DNA from: an uncultured Devosia sp.
GTDB lineage: Bacteria; Pseudomonadota; Alphaproteobacteria; Rhizobiales; Devosiaceae
Reading direction: 5' to 3'
DNA: 50,544 nucleotides
NCBI RefSeq assembly: GCF_946479885.1
Contig: NZ_CAMLHM010000024.1
Location: forward strand, 1 to 50,544
In this document: positions 1 to 9,468 of the stretch, one piece after another
How positions within the stretch are numbered: the stretch's first letter is position 1
Layout of the letters: each line of letters begins with the position of its first letter
Position numbers and translations under genes: made by a program
Notes under the pieces: model-generated
Told to the model about the DNA's origin: nothing
Database searches by the model: none
The model's input: the letters and a program-made list of their open reading frames with translations, nothing else

Positions 1-1153
1 TGACCGAGGTGGTGCCGCGCACGATGGAATCGTCGATCAGCACCACGCGCTTGCCCGCGATCTCGGCCCGGTTGGCAGAGTGCTTGAGCTTGACGCCAAA
101 GGCGCGGATCGACTGGGTCGGCTCGATGAAGGTGCGGCCCACATAGTGGTTGCGGATAATGCCCAGCTCGAACGGAATGCCGCTGGCCTGCGCAAAGCCG
201 ATTGCCGCCGGCGTGCCGCCATCGGGCACCGGCACCACCACATCGGCTTCGACCGGGGCTTCCTTGGCCAGGTTCATGCCCATGCGCTTGCGGGCCGAAT
301 AGACGCTGCGGCCGGCCACCACGGAATCGGGGCGGGCGAAATAGACATATTCGAACAGGCACGGCCGTTCCGGCTGCGGCCGGGCCGGCTTGCGGGCCTC
401 GACAGTGATCGAACCGTCTGGCTGCAATTCGCAGACGACGACTTCGCCATTTTCGACGTCGCGGATGTACTTGGCGCCGATCATGTCGAGCGCGCAGGTC
501 TCCGAGCAGAAGATCGGCTTGCCATCGAGCTCGCCCATCACCAGCGGACGAATGCCGATGGGGTCGCGCGCCGCGATCAGCTTGGTGCGCGTCATCGCCA
601 GCATGGCATAGCCGCCTTCCATCTGCCTGATAGCGTCGATGAAGCGGTCGGTGGTCGAGCTGTGGCGCGAGCGCGCCACCAGATGCAGCACCACTTCGGT
701 GTCGGACGTGGACTGGCAGATGGCGCCGGTGGCGATGATCTGCCGGCGCAGCGTCAGCCCGTTGGTGAAATTGCCGTTATGGGCAATGGCGATGCCGCCA
801 TCTTCGAGCTCGGCGAACAGCGGCTGCACATTGCGCAAAGCCACTTCGCCCGTGGTCGAATAGCGGGTGTGGCCGATGGCAATGGAGCCGGGGAGCTTGG
901 CCAGCAAGGCGGGGTCGGTATAGTGGTCGCCCACCAGGCCCATGCGCTTCTCGGTGAAGAACTGGCGGCCGTCAAAGCTGACGATACCCGCTGCCTCCTG
1001 CCCGCGATGCTGCAGGGCATGCAGCCCCAGCGCCGTCAGCGTCGAGGCGTCGCTATGCCCCAAAATGCCAAACACGCCGCACTCTTCGTGCAGCGTGTCG
1101 CCTTCAAGATCATCGAAAGAGTCATCGCTCGGATGGTTCACCGGGCTCTCCAT
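1..1153 (-). CDS. purF: Amidophosphoribosyltransferase PurF (partial, C-terminus beyond left edge)
   Basis: PurF catalyses the first committed step of purine synthesis, making 5-phosphoribosylamine from PRPP and glutamine in the cytoplasm. About 384 residues are visible. The start ATG at 1153 follows an in-frame stop four codons upstream. Residues 1-24 look like the short propeptide and C25 in [10 protein letters not shown] is the expected N-terminal nucleophile of the mature glutaminase domain. The NGNF motif and the PRPP-binding signature [14 protein letters not shown] are present, the latter close to the left edge. The frame leaves the window without a stop, so roughly the last 100 residues are missing. 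It follows cvpA on the same strand, the usual cvpA-purF order. Confidence 0.95.
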   Translation of the reverse strand, partial: MESPVNHPSDDSFDDLEGDTLHEECGVFGILGHSDASTLTALGLHALQHRGQEAAGIVSFDGRQFFTEKRMGLVGDHYTDPALLAKLPGSIAIGHTRYSTTGEVALRNVQPLFAELEDGGIAIAHNGNFTNGLTLRRQIIATGAICQSTSDTEVVLHLVARSRHSSTTDRFIDAIRQMEGGYAMLAMTRTKLIAARDPIGIRPLVMGELDGKPIFCSETCALDMIGAKYIRDVENGEVVVCELQPDGSITVEARKPARPQPERPCLFEYVYFARPDSVVAGRSVYSARKRMGMNLAKEAPVEADVVVPVPDGGTPAAIGFAQASGIPFELGIIRNHYVGRTFIEPTQSIRAFGVKLKHSANRAEIAGKRVVLIDDSIVRGTTSV

Positions 1154-1368
1154 GCCAATGCTGTCTCAACTGCAGGCCAGAGCGTTTTCAGCGAAAGTGA
1201 ACGCCACTTTTGCGGTTCGAAAACGCGCCTCATAATTTTCGTGCCGCCAATGGCGACAGGGCCAGAAGGTGAGTGGGTCCCACCCCATAGCCCATTTCTC
1301 GTAGCCAGACCAATGCCTCACAAGGCGGTCAGGGTTGTGGCGAGCGCGCCGCGCTCACCACATTATGA

Positions 1369-2016
1369 TCAGGTCTGCGTCGCGGGGGCAGCAGCCGGGG
1401 GCGTGGTGGCCGCCGGTGCGGCCGGCGCGTCCACGGTGCCATCCTCATTGGCGTCCGTGCCTTCTTCGACCGGCACAGCAGGCGACTCGGCGTCGTCAGT
1501 CAGCCCAGTGCCGCCCTTGAGCGCATCGGTAACCTGCTCTTCCAGGCCTTCCGGCAGCAGCGAGATCAGGGTCTGGCCCATATTCTGCAGGTGCGGCAGC
1601 GACTGCGATTCCGCTGCCCAGCTCGGCAGGTTGTTGGGCAGCAGCCAGGTGCCGAAAATGGTGATGACGATGGCGATCAGGATGCCGCGCAGCACGCCGA
1701 AGACGAAGCCCAGCGTCCGGTCGATCGGGCCGACGCGGCTATCGACCACGAAATCGGCAATGCGCATGGTCAGCAGATGCAGCACGATCAGCGCCACGAT
1801 GAAGGTGACCACGACCGTGGCGATATCGGCCACGATCTGCTCGGCAATGTACTGCCGGGCGATCTCAGGGTGATACTGCCACATGTAGATGGCGATGGCG
1901 GCCGAGCCGGCCCAGGTCGCCAGCGAGAGCACTTCGCGGGTCAAGCCGCGCGCCGTCGCGAGGATCGCCGAAATCAAGACAAGAACGCCGACGCCGACGT
2001 CGAATGCGGTCAACAT
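1369..2016 (-). CDS. cvpA: CvpA family inner-membrane protein
   Basis: CvpA proteins are small integral membrane proteins first linked to colicin V production. Their core function is unsettled. The start at 2016 gives MLTAFDVGVGVLVLISA, matching the family N-terminus. An in-frame ATG 18 nt upstream is possible but less family-like. Four hydrophobic segments lie near residues 4-22, 31-46, 62-82 and 100-125, with the conserved RGLTREVLSLATW between the first two. The last 45 residues are a soluble tail rich in Ala, Pro, Asp and Glu, probably disordered. It lies 215 nt upstream of purF on the same strand and is probably co-transcribed with it. Confidence 0.9.
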   Translation of the reverse strand: MLTAFDVGVGVLVLISAILATARGLTREVLSLATWAGSAAIAIYMWQYHPEIARQYIAEQIVADIATVVVTFIVALIVLHLLTMRIADFVVDSRVGPIDRTLGFVFGVLRGILIAIVITIFGTWLLPNNLPSWAAESQSLPHLQNMGQTLISLLPEGLEEQVTDALKGGTGLTDDAESPAVPVEEGTDANEDGTVDAPAAPAATTPPAAAPATQT

Positions 2017-2157
2017 GAATCTGGGCCCGCCCAATGCAAGTTCTGCCCCCGTTTAGCCGCTTCTGCTGTCAAAGCCAAGCGGGTGCAGGGGCCAAGCGGT
2101 TGTGATGTCCACCGAAACGGCGAAGCTGCAACACCCCCCTTCCCATTTTCATGGTAA

Positions 2158-2730
2158 ATGGCCCAGACTGCCCCCATGCCGCAGCTCAGCACCTTTACTG
2201 ATTCCGATCTGCCTGAGGCGCATGAGCACCAGATACGCTCGTTCATTCGTCTGCATTGGCATGACCAATACCAGTATAGTCTCGACGGCCCGCTGGTCCC
2301 GCCCGAACGGCACCCCACGCATATCGTCATGGCCGAACGGCATGCTTTGTTCAGCCATGCCCGCGTCATCTGGGTGCCCTTCAAGCATGCCGGCACGACC
2401 TGGCGCCTCTACTGCCTGGGCGATGTCTTCACCTATCCCGCCTTCCGCCAGCGCGGTTACGGCGCCGCCGTCACTGCGGCCGGCACCGAGCGGATACGGG
2501 CCGACGAGAAGGCCGATCTCGCCATCCTGTTCTGCGACCCCGACAATGCAGATTTCTACGCCCGCCACGGCTGGGTCGCCGCCCCCGACCTCCGCGCCAC
2601 CAAGGGCTTCGGCAAGGACCGGGACGCCCAGGAGGGCCTGCCCATGCTGCTGATCCTCTCCGAGCGGGCCCAGGACTTGCGTCCCGATCAGTCCGGCCAG
2701 ACCTGGGAGCTGCCCGGCTACGGCTGGTAG
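2158..2730 (+). CDS. GNAT family N-acetyltransferase
   Basis: A 190-residue acetyl-CoA-dependent acyltransferase of the GNAT fold; the substrate cannot be told from sequence. The acetyl-CoA binding motif A is seen as [10 protein letters not shown] (near residues 96-105, RxxGxG pattern), followed by a motif-B-like [11 protein letters not shown] near 130-140. A second ATG at residue 7 could be the true start. The gene is on the strand opposite to the flanking radA and cvpA, with DUF2200 starting 30 nt downstream, so it is a small insertion between otherwise conserved neighbours. The family call is firm, the function unknown. Confidence 0.82.
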   Translation: MAQTAPMPQLSTFTDSDLPEAHEHQIRSFIRLHWHDQYQYSLDGPLVPPERHPTHIVMAERHALFSHARVIWVPFKHAGTTWRLYCLGDVFTYPAFRQRGYGAAVTAAGTERIRADEKADLAILFCDPDNADFYARHGWVAAPDLRATKGFGKDRDAQEGLPMLLILSERAQDLRPDQSGQTWELPGYGW

Positions 2731-2759
2731 CGGCCGGTTGGCGACGCTATGCTCGCGCC

Positions 2760-3128
2760 ATGAACAGCAAGAACAACCAGCGCCTCTACGCCATGAGCGT
2801 GGCCAGCGTCTATCTGCTCTACCTGGCAAAGGTGGAGCGGAAGGGCCGGACTAAAGCCGAGGTTGATGAAGTCATCCGCTGGCTGACGGGCCACACCCAG
2901 GAAACGCTGGATCGCGAACTGGCCAACAAGACGACCTTCGAGACCTTCTTTGCCGAAGCGCAGCTCAATCCGGCGCGGGCGCTCATCACCGGCTCGGTCT
3001 GCGGCGTCAAGCTCGCCGAGATCGACGAACCGCTGATGAAGGAAATCCGCTACCTCGACAAGCTGATCGACGAACTGGCCAAGGGCCGCCCCATGGCCAA
3101 GATCCTGCGGCAGCCGGTCGAGGCTTAG
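2760..3128 (+). CDS. DUF2200 domain-containing protein
   Basis: A 122-residue cytoplasmic protein. Nearly the whole length matches the DUF2200 pattern as I know it: an N-terminal [20 protein letters not shown], then [25 protein letters not shown] and [21 protein letters not shown] near the C-terminus. No catalytic motif or known role can be assigned. It lies 30 nt after the GNAT gene on the same strand and may be co-transcribed. Its stop is one base from the convergent radA stop, leaving no room for a terminator between them. Confidence 0.88.
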   Translation: MNSKNNQRLYAMSVASVYLLYLAKVERKGRTKAEVDEVIRWLTGHTQETLDRELANKTTFETFFAEAQLNPARALITGSVCGVKLAEIDEPLMKEIRYLDKLIDELAKGRPMAKILRQPVEA

Positions 3129-3129
3129 C

Positions 3130-4530
3130 CTACCACTCGTCCCGCTCCGGCTCGCGGGGCTTGCCATTGGCGGCGATCCGCCCGACCAGCTCGGACAGGG
3201 TGCTGAACTCCGACACGTCGAGCCCCGAGGTGCGGTCTGCCGTGCCCAGGCGCCCTGTCGACACCGATTTGAAGCCCAGCTTTTGCGCCTCGCGCAGCCG
3301 CAGCGAACCATGCGCCACCGGCCGGATGCCGCCGGCCAACGAAATTTCACCGAAGTAGACGGCGTCGGTGGGCAGGGGCGAACTGGTGAGCGACGAGATC
3401 AGCGCCGCCGCCACCGCCAGGTCTGCCGCCGGCTCGTTGATCTTCAACCCGCCCGCCACGTTGAGGTAGATGTCATTGGCGCCGATGCGCACGCCGCAGC
3501 GCGTTTCCAGCACCGCCAGCACCATCGACAGGCGCGAGCTATCCCACCCCACCACGGCGCGACGCGGCGTGCCCAGCGGGGAGGGCGCCACCAGCGCCTG
3601 GATTTCGATCAGCAGCGGGCGCGTCCCCTCCATGCCGGCAAACACCGCCGACCCCGCCGCGCCCTCGTCGCGCTGGTCGAGGAACAAAGCCGACGGATTG
3701 GCCACCTGTTCGAGGCCCAGCTCGGTCATGGCGAAGACGCCGATCTCATCGGTGGCGCCATAGCGGTTCTTGACGCCGCGCAGGATGCGGAAAGTGTGGC
3801 TGGCATCGCCCTCGAAATAGAGCACGGCATCGACCATGTGCTCGACTACGCGCGGCCCGGCAATCTGGCCGTCCTTGGTCACATGGCCCACCAGCACCAC
3901 CGCCGCACCGCTCTTTTTGGCAAAGCGGGTCAGCGCCTGCGCCGAGGTGCGCACCTGCGTCACCGTGCCGGGTGCGCTGTCCACCCGGTCGGTCCACAGC
4001 GTCTGGATGGAATCAATAATCACCAGGTCCGGGGCAGGGCCGTTCTCGAGCGTGGCGAGGATGATCTCCACGTTGGTCTCGGCCGCCAGCATCACATTGG
4101 CCTCGCCCAGCCCCAGCCGCTGCGCCCGCAGGCGCACCTGAGCCACCGCCTCTTCGCCCGAGACATAGACGACGCGCTTGCCCTTGTTGGCCAAGGCGGC
4201 CGCCGATTGCAGCAGCAGGGTCGACTTGCCGATCCCCGGATCGCCACCCACCAGCAGGGCCGAGCCCTTGACGAAGCCGCCGCCGGTCACCCGATCGAGT
4301 TCGGAAAGGCCGGTCACCACCCGCGCCGCGCTCTCGGTTTCGCCCGAGAGGGGCACCAGGTTGGTCGGGCGGCCATTGGCCTTGGCTGATTTCGGGCCGG
4401 CACCGACGCCGCTATCGGTGATTTCCTCGACGATGGTGTTCCAGTCGCCGCAGGCGTCGCAGCGCCCCTGCCATTGCATGGTCACGGCGCCACAGGCCTG
4501 GCAGATGAAGGTGGATTTCGATTTTGCCAA
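3130..4530 (-). CDS. radA: DNA repair protein RadA
   Basis: RadA (Sms) is a RecA/DnaB-like ATPase that drives branch migration during recombinational repair. At 466 residues it has typical length. Visible in order: a four-cysteine zinc finger (C10, C13, C24, C27), Walker A GGDPGIGKST at 95-104, the RadA signature KNRYG at 254-258, and a C-terminal Lon-protease-like domain. The start is TTG at 4530, giving MAKSKSTFIC; no ATG lies between it and the zinc finger. This start is one base after the stop of the DUF1697 gene, so translation is probably coupled. Normally radA neighbours cvpA; here two plus-strand genes intervene. Confidence 0.96.
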   Translation of the reverse strand: MAKSKSTFICQACGAVTMQWQGRCDACGDWNTIVEEITDSGVGAGPKSAKANGRPTNLVPLSGETESAARVVTGLSELDRVTGGGFVKGSALLVGGDPGIGKSTLLLQSAAALANKGKRVVYVSGEEAVAQVRLRAQRLGLGEANVMLAAETNVEIILATLENGPAPDLVIIDSIQTLWTDRVDSAPGTVTQVRTSAQALTRFAKKSGAAVVLVGHVTKDGQIAGPRVVEHMVDAVLYFEGDASHTFRILRGVKNRYGATDEIGVFAMTELGLEQVANPSALFLDQRDEGAAGSAVFAGMEGTRPLLIEIQALVAPSPLGTPRRAVVGWDSSRLSMVLAVLETRCGVRIGANDIYLNVAGGLKINEPAADLAVAAALISSLTSSPLPTDAVYFGEISLAGGIRPVAHGSLRLREAQKLGFKSVSTGRLGTADRTSGLDVSEFSTLSELVGRIAANGKPREPERDEW

Positions 4531-4531
4531 G

Positions 4532-5080
4532 TCAGTCTTCCCCGTGCTCGCGCGCCGCCGCCTTGGTGGCGAGGCCCTTGAGCGTGTTCCAGTTGCGGGC
4601 AGTCACGGTGCCCGATTTCTTCTCGATGACAGCAGGCAGGCGCGACGACGACACCGGCGTGACATAGTCCACCACCAGATGCGTCCCCTCGATGCGGATT
4701 GTCTCCGTCCCCGCATAGTCGTCGACCCAGCTGAAGTCAGGACGCGCCTTGGCGAAGAAGTAGACGGCCAGTGCCTGCGGGTTGGCGACGGCGGCATCGG
4801 CCAGCGGATTGGCGGCGAGCAGTCGCTGCATCTGCCGCGCCGTCCGCACGACCGCCGTGTTGCCTGGCCCCAGGCCGAGTTCGATGACGATCTCATTCAT
4901 CCGCCGGGTGACGTCGGCAATGGCCAAGTCGCTCTCGACAATCATATTGCCCGTCGCGACATAGGTTTCCGGATTGGTGAAACCTGCCGAAGCCACCGCC
5001 TCGCGCCACTGCGCCATCGACATGATCTTGTGCGTAGTCGGCCCAATCGCACGGAGAAGAACGACGAAGGTGGTCATCAT
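4532..5080 (-). CDS. DUF1697 domain-containing protein
   Basis: A 182-residue cytoplasmic protein matching DUF1697: an N-terminal VVLLRAIGP strand, an alpha/beta body with YVATGNMIVES, and the conserved C-terminal TARNWNTL segment near residues 160-168. Function is unknown. Two tandem ATG codons (5080 and 5077) follow an AAAGGGG ribosome-binding site; the first is used here. The stop is one base before the TTG start of radA, so the two genes are probably one transcription unit. About 70 nt separate it from alr upstream. Confidence 0.85.
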   Translation of the reverse strand: MMTTFVVLLRAIGPTTHKIMSMAQWREAVASAGFTNPETYVATGNMIVESDLAIADVTRRMNEIVIELGLGPGNTAVVRTARQMQRLLAANPLADAAVANPQALAVYFFAKARPDFSWVDDYAGTETIRIEGTHLVVDYVTPVSSSRLPAVIEKKSGTVTARNWNTLKGLATKAAAREHGED

Positions 5081-5153
5081 GCCCCTTTCAGCTCACCAGA
5101 GCCCATAGGGCATTAGGTACGGCAAATCAAGAACAAAGCATGAACCGTAACGG

Positions 5154-6287
5154 CTATCCCGGCGGCAAATTCCCGTCGCCGACATAGTTGCGGCTGTAGC
5201 GGCCCTTGAGCGAGGTGAGAATCTCGTAGCCGATGGTGCCGCCGGCATCGGCCAGGTCGTCGACGCCGAGCAGGTTGCCCAGCACTTCGGCGCCCTCGCC
5301 GGGATTGGGGATATTGTCTGGACCCAGTTCGGTGATGTCGACCGTCACCTGGTCCATCGACACCCGACCGATGACAGGGCAGGCCTTGCCGCGGATCACC
5401 ACCTTGCCGCCCGGCCGCGTATTGCTGGCCGAGAGCGAGCGCAGGAAGCCGTCGGCATAGCCATGCGAGAGGATCGCCAATCGGCTGTCGCGCGACAAAG
5501 CGTGGGTGGCGCCATAGCCGACGGTTTCGCCGGTGCGCGCTTCCTTCACCTGGACGATCGGCACATGCAGCGTCACCACCGGCGCCATCGGGTTCTTGCG
5601 GCCGCTGACCGCGCGGCCGCCATAAAGCGCGATGCCGGGACGCACCATCTGGAAGTGGTAGTCGCGACCCGTCATCATCCCGGCCGAATTGGCCAGCGAA
5701 GCGGGAATGCCGGGGAACTGCGTCATCACGGACCCAAACAGCGCCAGTTGCGTCCGGTTCTTTTCGTGGCTGGGCTGGTCGGCGCAGGCCAGGTGGCTCA
5801 TCACCATCTGCGGCGCATAGCCCAGCGTCTGGATGCGGTCGCGCACCAGCGTCGCCTCATTGAGGCGGAAGCCCAGCCGGTTCATGCCGGTATCGAAGTG
5901 GAAGGCCGATGGATAGGCCTCGTTGCGCTCGACGCATTTGGCCAGCCACTCTTCCAGCATCGCCATCGAGGAGATGATCGGCATCAGGTTCTGCCGGATG
6001 TAGAGGTTGGCCGCGCCGGGATAGAGCCCGTTGAGGATGAAGATATGTGCGTCCGGCACCGCGGCGCGCACCGCTATGCCCTCGTCGGGCGTCGCGGCGA
6101 AGAAGAACCGCGCACCGGCCGCATGCAGGGCCTTTGAGGCCATGGTAATGCCAGTGCCATAGGCGTCGGCCTTGACCACGGCACCCGTCAGCGCTCCGGC
6201 GCTCACCTTGTCCAGGGCCCGCCAGTTCCGGGCCAGAGCCCCTAGATCGATACTGAGTTGCCCCCCGAGCCCCGACGTCAGCGCCAT
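5154..6287 (-). CDS. alr: Alanine racemase
   Basis: A PLP-dependent enzyme that converts L-alanine to D-alanine for peptidoglycan. It has 377 residues, the usual length. The PLP lysine is K39 in AVVKADAYGTG. The other catalytic residue is expected to be the tyrosine in ETVGYGATHAL, and SMDQVTVDI is a conserved C-terminal motif. The start ATG lies two bases after the dnaB stop, so the gene is translated from the dnaB transcript. dnaB-alr adjacency is standard in this order. Some bacteria also carry a second, catabolic racemase (dadX); the position beside dnaB favours the biosynthetic one here. Confidence 0.96.
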   Translation of the reverse strand: MALTSGLGGQLSIDLGALARNWRALDKVSAGALTGAVVKADAYGTGITMASKALHAAGARFFFAATPDEGIAVRAAVPDAHIFILNGLYPGAANLYIRQNLMPIISSMAMLEEWLAKCVERNEAYPSAFHFDTGMNRLGFRLNEATLVRDRIQTLGYAPQMVMSHLACADQPSHEKNRTQLALFGSVMTQFPGIPASLANSAGMMTGRDYHFQMVRPGIALYGGRAVSGRKNPMAPVVTLHVPIVQVKEARTGETVGYGATHALSRDSRLAILSHGYADGFLRSLSASNTRPGGKVVIRGKACPVIGRVSMDQVTVDITELGPDNIPNPGEGAEVLGNLLGVDDLADAGGTIGYEILTSLKGRYSRNYVGDGNLPPG

Positions 6288-6289
6288 GC

Positions 6290-7774
6290 CTATTCCATAC
6301 GTTCGGGGAGGTAGTCGGCGCGTGCAAGGTTGCCGAAGCGCGTATACTGCGCCTCAAAGCTCAGCTGCACGGTGCCGGTAGGGCCGTGGCGCTGCTTGGC
6401 GATGATGACTTCGGCCTTGCCGTGCACCTTTTCCATTTCCCCCTGCCAGGTCATGTGCTCTGGCGTACCCTCTTTGGGTTCCTTGTTCTTGAGATAGTAC
6501 TCTTCGCGATAAACGAAAAGCACCACGTCGGCGTCCTGCTCGATAGAGCCCGATTCGCGCAAGTCTGCCAGTTGCGGATGCTTGTCGTCGCGCGCTTCCA
6601 CCTGACGCGAAAGCTGGGACAAAGCCACGATCGGCACTTCCAGTTCCTTGGCCAGGGCCTTGAGCGTGGTGGTGATTTCCGTCAGTTCCTGCACGCGGTT
6701 CTGGCTCGAGGCCTTGCTCGAACCAGAGAGCAGTTGCAGGTAGTCGATGACCAGGAAATCCAGGCCCTTCTGACGCTTGAGGCGGCGAGCCCGGGCGGCG
6801 AGCTGCGCAACGCTGATGCCGCCAGTGTCGTCGATAAAGAGCGGCAGCTTGCTCATCATGTTGGAGACGTCGACCAGCTTGGAGAACTGGCTGTCGTGAA
6901 TGCGGCCACGACGGATGTCGGATGAAGAAATCTCGGCCTGTTCTGCCAGAATTCTGGTGGCAAGCTGCTCCGAGCTCATTTCAAGGCTGAAAAAGCCGAC
7001 AATGCCGCCGTTGACGGTCTTGTTGTGCCCGTCCGGCGTCACCTCGCCCTTCCAGGATTTGGCGACGTTGAAGGCGATATTGGTGGCCAGCGAGGTCTTG
7101 CCCATGGCCGGGCGACCGGCAAGGATGATCAAGTCCGACTTCTGCAGACCGCCCATCTGGCGGTCGAGGTCGTCGAGCAGCGTGGCGACACCCGAGAGCC
7201 CGCCATCGCGCTGATAGGCTTCGCCAGCCATCTGGATGGAGGCGCTGAGCGCGCTGGAGAAATTCTGGAAGCCGCCATCGTAGCGGCCCTTTTCGGCGAG
7301 CTGGAACAGCTCGCCTTCGACCTTTTCGATCTGCTTGTTCGGCGTCATCTCGACGTCGGACTCATAGGCGACCTGCACCATCTCCTCGCCAACGAGGATC
7401 AGGTTGCGACGGATCGCCAGATCATAGATCGCCTGCCCATAATCGGCCGCGTTCAACACCGTGGTGGCTTCCGCCGCCAGCCGCGCCAGATACTGCGCCA
7501 TGGTGACATCGGGCAGCAGCTGCTCGGGCAGGTGGGTCTTGATCGTGGTCGGATCGGCGGATTTGCCGGCGCGGATGATCTTGCCGGCCAGCTCATAGAT
7601 ATCGCGGTGGATGGGCTCGTAGAAATGCACCGGCTCGAGGAAATCCGAGACGCGATAGAAGGCATCGTTGTTGAGCAGCAGCGCGCCCAGCAAGGCCTGT
7701 TCGGCCTCCACGTTGTGGGGCGCAAGACGGAACGATTTGTCTTCGGCCGGATGGAGCCGTGCGATTTCTGCCAT
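6290..7774 (-). CDS. dnaB: Replicative DNA helicase DnaB
   Basis: The hexameric 5'-3' helicase that unwinds DNA at the replication fork and loads primase. It has 494 residues and no intein. The N-terminal DnaB domain covers about residues 15-120 and the RecA-like ATPase domain about 190-480. Walker A is GRPAMGKTS near 220-228. The Walker B region LDFLVIDYLQLLSG and a SQLSRQVEAR segment follow. The start ATG at 7774 has GAGG six bases upstream. It is followed without a gap by alr. Upstream are 195 bp of non-coding DNA holding two near-DnaA-box sequences. Confidence 0.97.
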   Translation of the reverse strand: MAEIARLHPAEDKSFRLAPHNVEAEQALLGALLLNNDAFYRVSDFLEPVHFYEPIHRDIYELAGKIIRAGKSADPTTIKTHLPEQLLPDVTMAQYLARLAAEATTVLNAADYGQAIYDLAIRRNLILVGEEMVQVAYESDVEMTPNKQIEKVEGELFQLAEKGRYDGGFQNFSSALSASIQMAGEAYQRDGGLSGVATLLDDLDRQMGGLQKSDLIILAGRPAMGKTSLATNIAFNVAKSWKGEVTPDGHNKTVNGGIVGFFSLEMSSEQLATRILAEQAEISSSDIRRGRIHDSQFSKLVDVSNMMSKLPLFIDDTGGISVAQLAARARRLKRQKGLDFLVIDYLQLLSGSSKASSQNRVQELTEITTTLKALAKELEVPIVALSQLSRQVEARDDKHPQLADLRESGSIEQDADVVLFVYREEYYLKNKEPKEGTPEHMTWQGEMEKVHGKAEVIIAKQRHGPTGTVQLSFEAQYTRFGNLARADYLPERME

Positions 7775-7969
7775 GATGCCTCGGGGGAACCGTTAACCTT
7801 TCTTAACCACGCGACTCGGGCGGGAGTCTTGGCCTATCGGGAGGCTGGTTAACGACCCGTCACCCCGCCCTGTGAACACTGTGGACAACGGGGAATGTGA
7901 CGATCACATGTTGCCAAGCCAGGGTGGCCGGAAAGTGGCGAGTCGCCAACCCGTGTCTGGTCGCGGTCG
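7775..7969. other. Intergenic region upstream of dnaB
   Basis: 195 bp between the small secreted protein gene and dnaB. It must hold the promoter for dnaB-alr unless transcription reads through from rplI. I see two adjacent TGTG-containing 9-mers (7871-7888) resembling degenerate DnaA boxes, and no terminator-like hairpin with a T tract. Confidence 0.4.
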
Positions 7970-8422
7970 CTACTTGGTCTTGGGCGCCGGCATGGCGGGC
8001 AGGGGCGTCGTCCGCGCCGTCGCGAACTTGGTGCAACCCTCGAATTGTACCTCGCCGGCCAGCATCGTCAGATCTTCGGAAACGGCGCCATCGAGCGCCA
8101 CCGCCGTATACCCCTCGGGCTGCTCGATCCAGGAGCCTGGCTCCATGTGAACGCCGCCTTCACTCCGGGTGATGACGAGCTCGTACGAGCCACGCGGCAC
8201 GGTCTTGTTGTCCTTGTTCGGGCCGAAGGCAAAAATGCCGGTCCACTGCTCGCCATCCGGCTCGATGGTCAGCGTGAGCGCCGTCAGTCCCTGGTAGCAC
8301 ATATAGCTGCCCACCCATTCGCCGCTGAGCGTATCGGCGGCGGTGGCCGGCAAGGCAAAGGACGCGCAAGCCAGGGTGAGCGCCATGGCTGCGCCGCGCC
8401 GCGTAAAGCGATTTTCCAGCAT
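7970..8422 (-). CDS. Small secreted protein of unknown function
   Basis: A 150-residue protein with a clear Sec signal peptide: basic start (RFTRRG), hydrophobic core and probable cleavage after PATA-A near residue 29. The mature part starts DTLSGEWVGSYMCYQG and holds two cysteines (in SYMCYQG and FEGCTKF), which could form one disulfide. The pattern of alternating strands suggests a small beta-barrel or lipocalin-like fold, but I do not recognise a family. It lies between rplI and dnaB, which are usually closer together, and after the rplI terminator, so it needs its own promoter. Confidence 0.7.
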   Translation of the reverse strand: MLENRFTRRGAAMALTLACASFALPATAADTLSGEWVGSYMCYQGLTALTLTIEPDGEQWTGIFAFGPNKDNKTVPRGSYELVITRSEGGVHMEPGSWIEQPEGYTAVALDGAVSEDLTMLAGEVQFEGCTKFATARTTPLPAMPAPKTK

Positions 8423-8480
8423 CTACCTCTCCATGCGCCGCGCCTGAGAGCTTACCGGCGGCAGCACGCCGGTGGAAAGC

Positions 8481-8509
8481 AAAAAGGCCGGGCAATCTGC
8501 CCGGCCTTT
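8481..8509 (-). terminator. Rho-independent terminator after rplI
   Basis: Perfect 12-bp inverted repeat (left arm 8483-8494, right arm 8498-8509) with a 3-nt loop. On the minus strand it ends in a run of five T (8485-8481). It lies 23 nt past the rplI stop and closes the rpsF-rpsR-rplI unit. Confidence 0.9.
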
Positions 8510-8531
8510 GAAATTGCGATAGTGCCTGAAC

Positions 8532-9104
8532 TCAGACTGCGTCGTCGAAGCGGTCGTCCTGCTGCGCGTCCTTCTGGCCGGCGGCAAAGTCGCCTTCCAC
8601 GTCGTCTTCATAGACGGTGACGGTGACGTCTTCACCAGCCGACTGGCGGGTGGCTTCGTCGGTCGAACGGGCGACGTTGACGGTGATCGACACAGCAACT
8701 TCGGCATGCAGGTTCAGCGACACGGTGTGTACGCCAACCGACTTGATCGGGTCGGCGAGGTCGACCTGCGAACGCTGGATGGTGAAACCATCGGCGGCCA
8801 GGGCTTCCACGACGTCACGCGAGGCAACCGAACCATAGAGCTGGCCGGTTTCGCCGGCCTGGCGGATGATCACCACTTCGCGGCCGTTGAGGCCTTCGGC
8901 AATGCCGGCAGCCGCATTCTTGCGGTCGTCGTTGCGCTTCTCGATGTGAGCGCGCTCGGCTTCGAACTTCTTGCGGTTGGCTTCCGTGGCGCGGAGAGCC
9001 TTGCCCTGCGGCAGGAGGAAGTTACGGGCAAAGCCGTCCTTGACGGAGACTTCGTCGCCGATCGAGCCGGTCCGGCCGATGCGCTCGAGGAGAATGACTT
9101 TCAT
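8532..9104 (-). CDS. rplI: 50S ribosomal protein bL9
   Basis: Large-subunit protein L9, which binds 23S rRNA near the L1 stalk base and helps keep the reading frame. The 190 residues comprise the N-terminal domain ([29 protein letters not shown]), the long connecting helix rich in Lys, Glu and Ala, and the C-terminal domain ending near 150. An acidic tail of about 40 residues ([25 protein letters not shown]) extends beyond the E. coli length, as in many Rhizobiales homologues. AAGGA lies eight bases upstream of the start. It follows rpsR and is followed by a strong terminator. Confidence 0.96.
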   Translation of the reverse strand: MKVILLERIGRTGSIGDEVSVKDGFARNFLLPQGKALRATEANRKKFEAERAHIEKRNDDRKNAAAGIAEGLNGREVVIIRQAGETGQLYGSVASRDVVEALAADGFTIQRSQVDLADPIKSVGVHTVSLNLHAEVAVSITVNVARSTDEATRQSAGEDVTVTVYEDDVEGDFAAGQKDAQQDDRFDDAV

Positions 9105-9195
9105 TTGGGTATTCCTTGTGGCTGTCCCGTCTCATGGACGGTTAGGAGAAGCGGACCATCCGCTTCCCCAGCGAGCAGTTCAGCAAGCCTGCGGC

Positions 9196-9450
9196 TTACT
9201 GGACGGCGTAGGGCATGATGCCGATGAAGCGGGCGCGCTTGATGGCCTGGGCCAGTTCGCGCTGCTTCTTGGCCGAAACGGCCGTGATGCGGCTCGGAAC
9301 GATCTTGCCGCGCTCGGAAACGTAACGGCTGAGCAGACGGACGTCCTTGTAGTCGATCTTGGGCGCGCCTTCGCCCGAGAACGGGCAGGTCTTGCGGCGA
9401 CGCTGGAACGGACGGCGGGCCTGGGCGGTGGTAAGGTCTTTGATTGCCAT
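9196..9450 (-). CDS. rpsR: 30S ribosomal protein bS18
   Basis: Small-subunit protein S18, which pairs with S6 on the platform of the 30S subunit. It has 84 residues. The family core is plain: [11 protein letters not shown], then [25 protein letters not shown] (residues 33 onward), [21 protein letters not shown]. The start is preceded by CAAGGA. It sits 18 nt downstream of rpsF in the conserved rpsF-rpsR-rplI order. Confidence 0.97.
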   Translation of the reverse strand: MAIKDLTTAQARRPFQRRRKTCPFSGEGAPKIDYKDVRLLSRYVSERGKIVPSRITAVSAKKQRELAQAIKRARFIGIMPYAVQ

Positions 9451-9468
9451 AGCTTTTATGTCCTTGAA

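Noticed and set aside
80..1873. 597-codon plus-strand open frame
   Set aside because: It runs antisense to purF and cvpA, which have full family motifs; its product is low-complexity with no domain and is a GC-skewed shadow.
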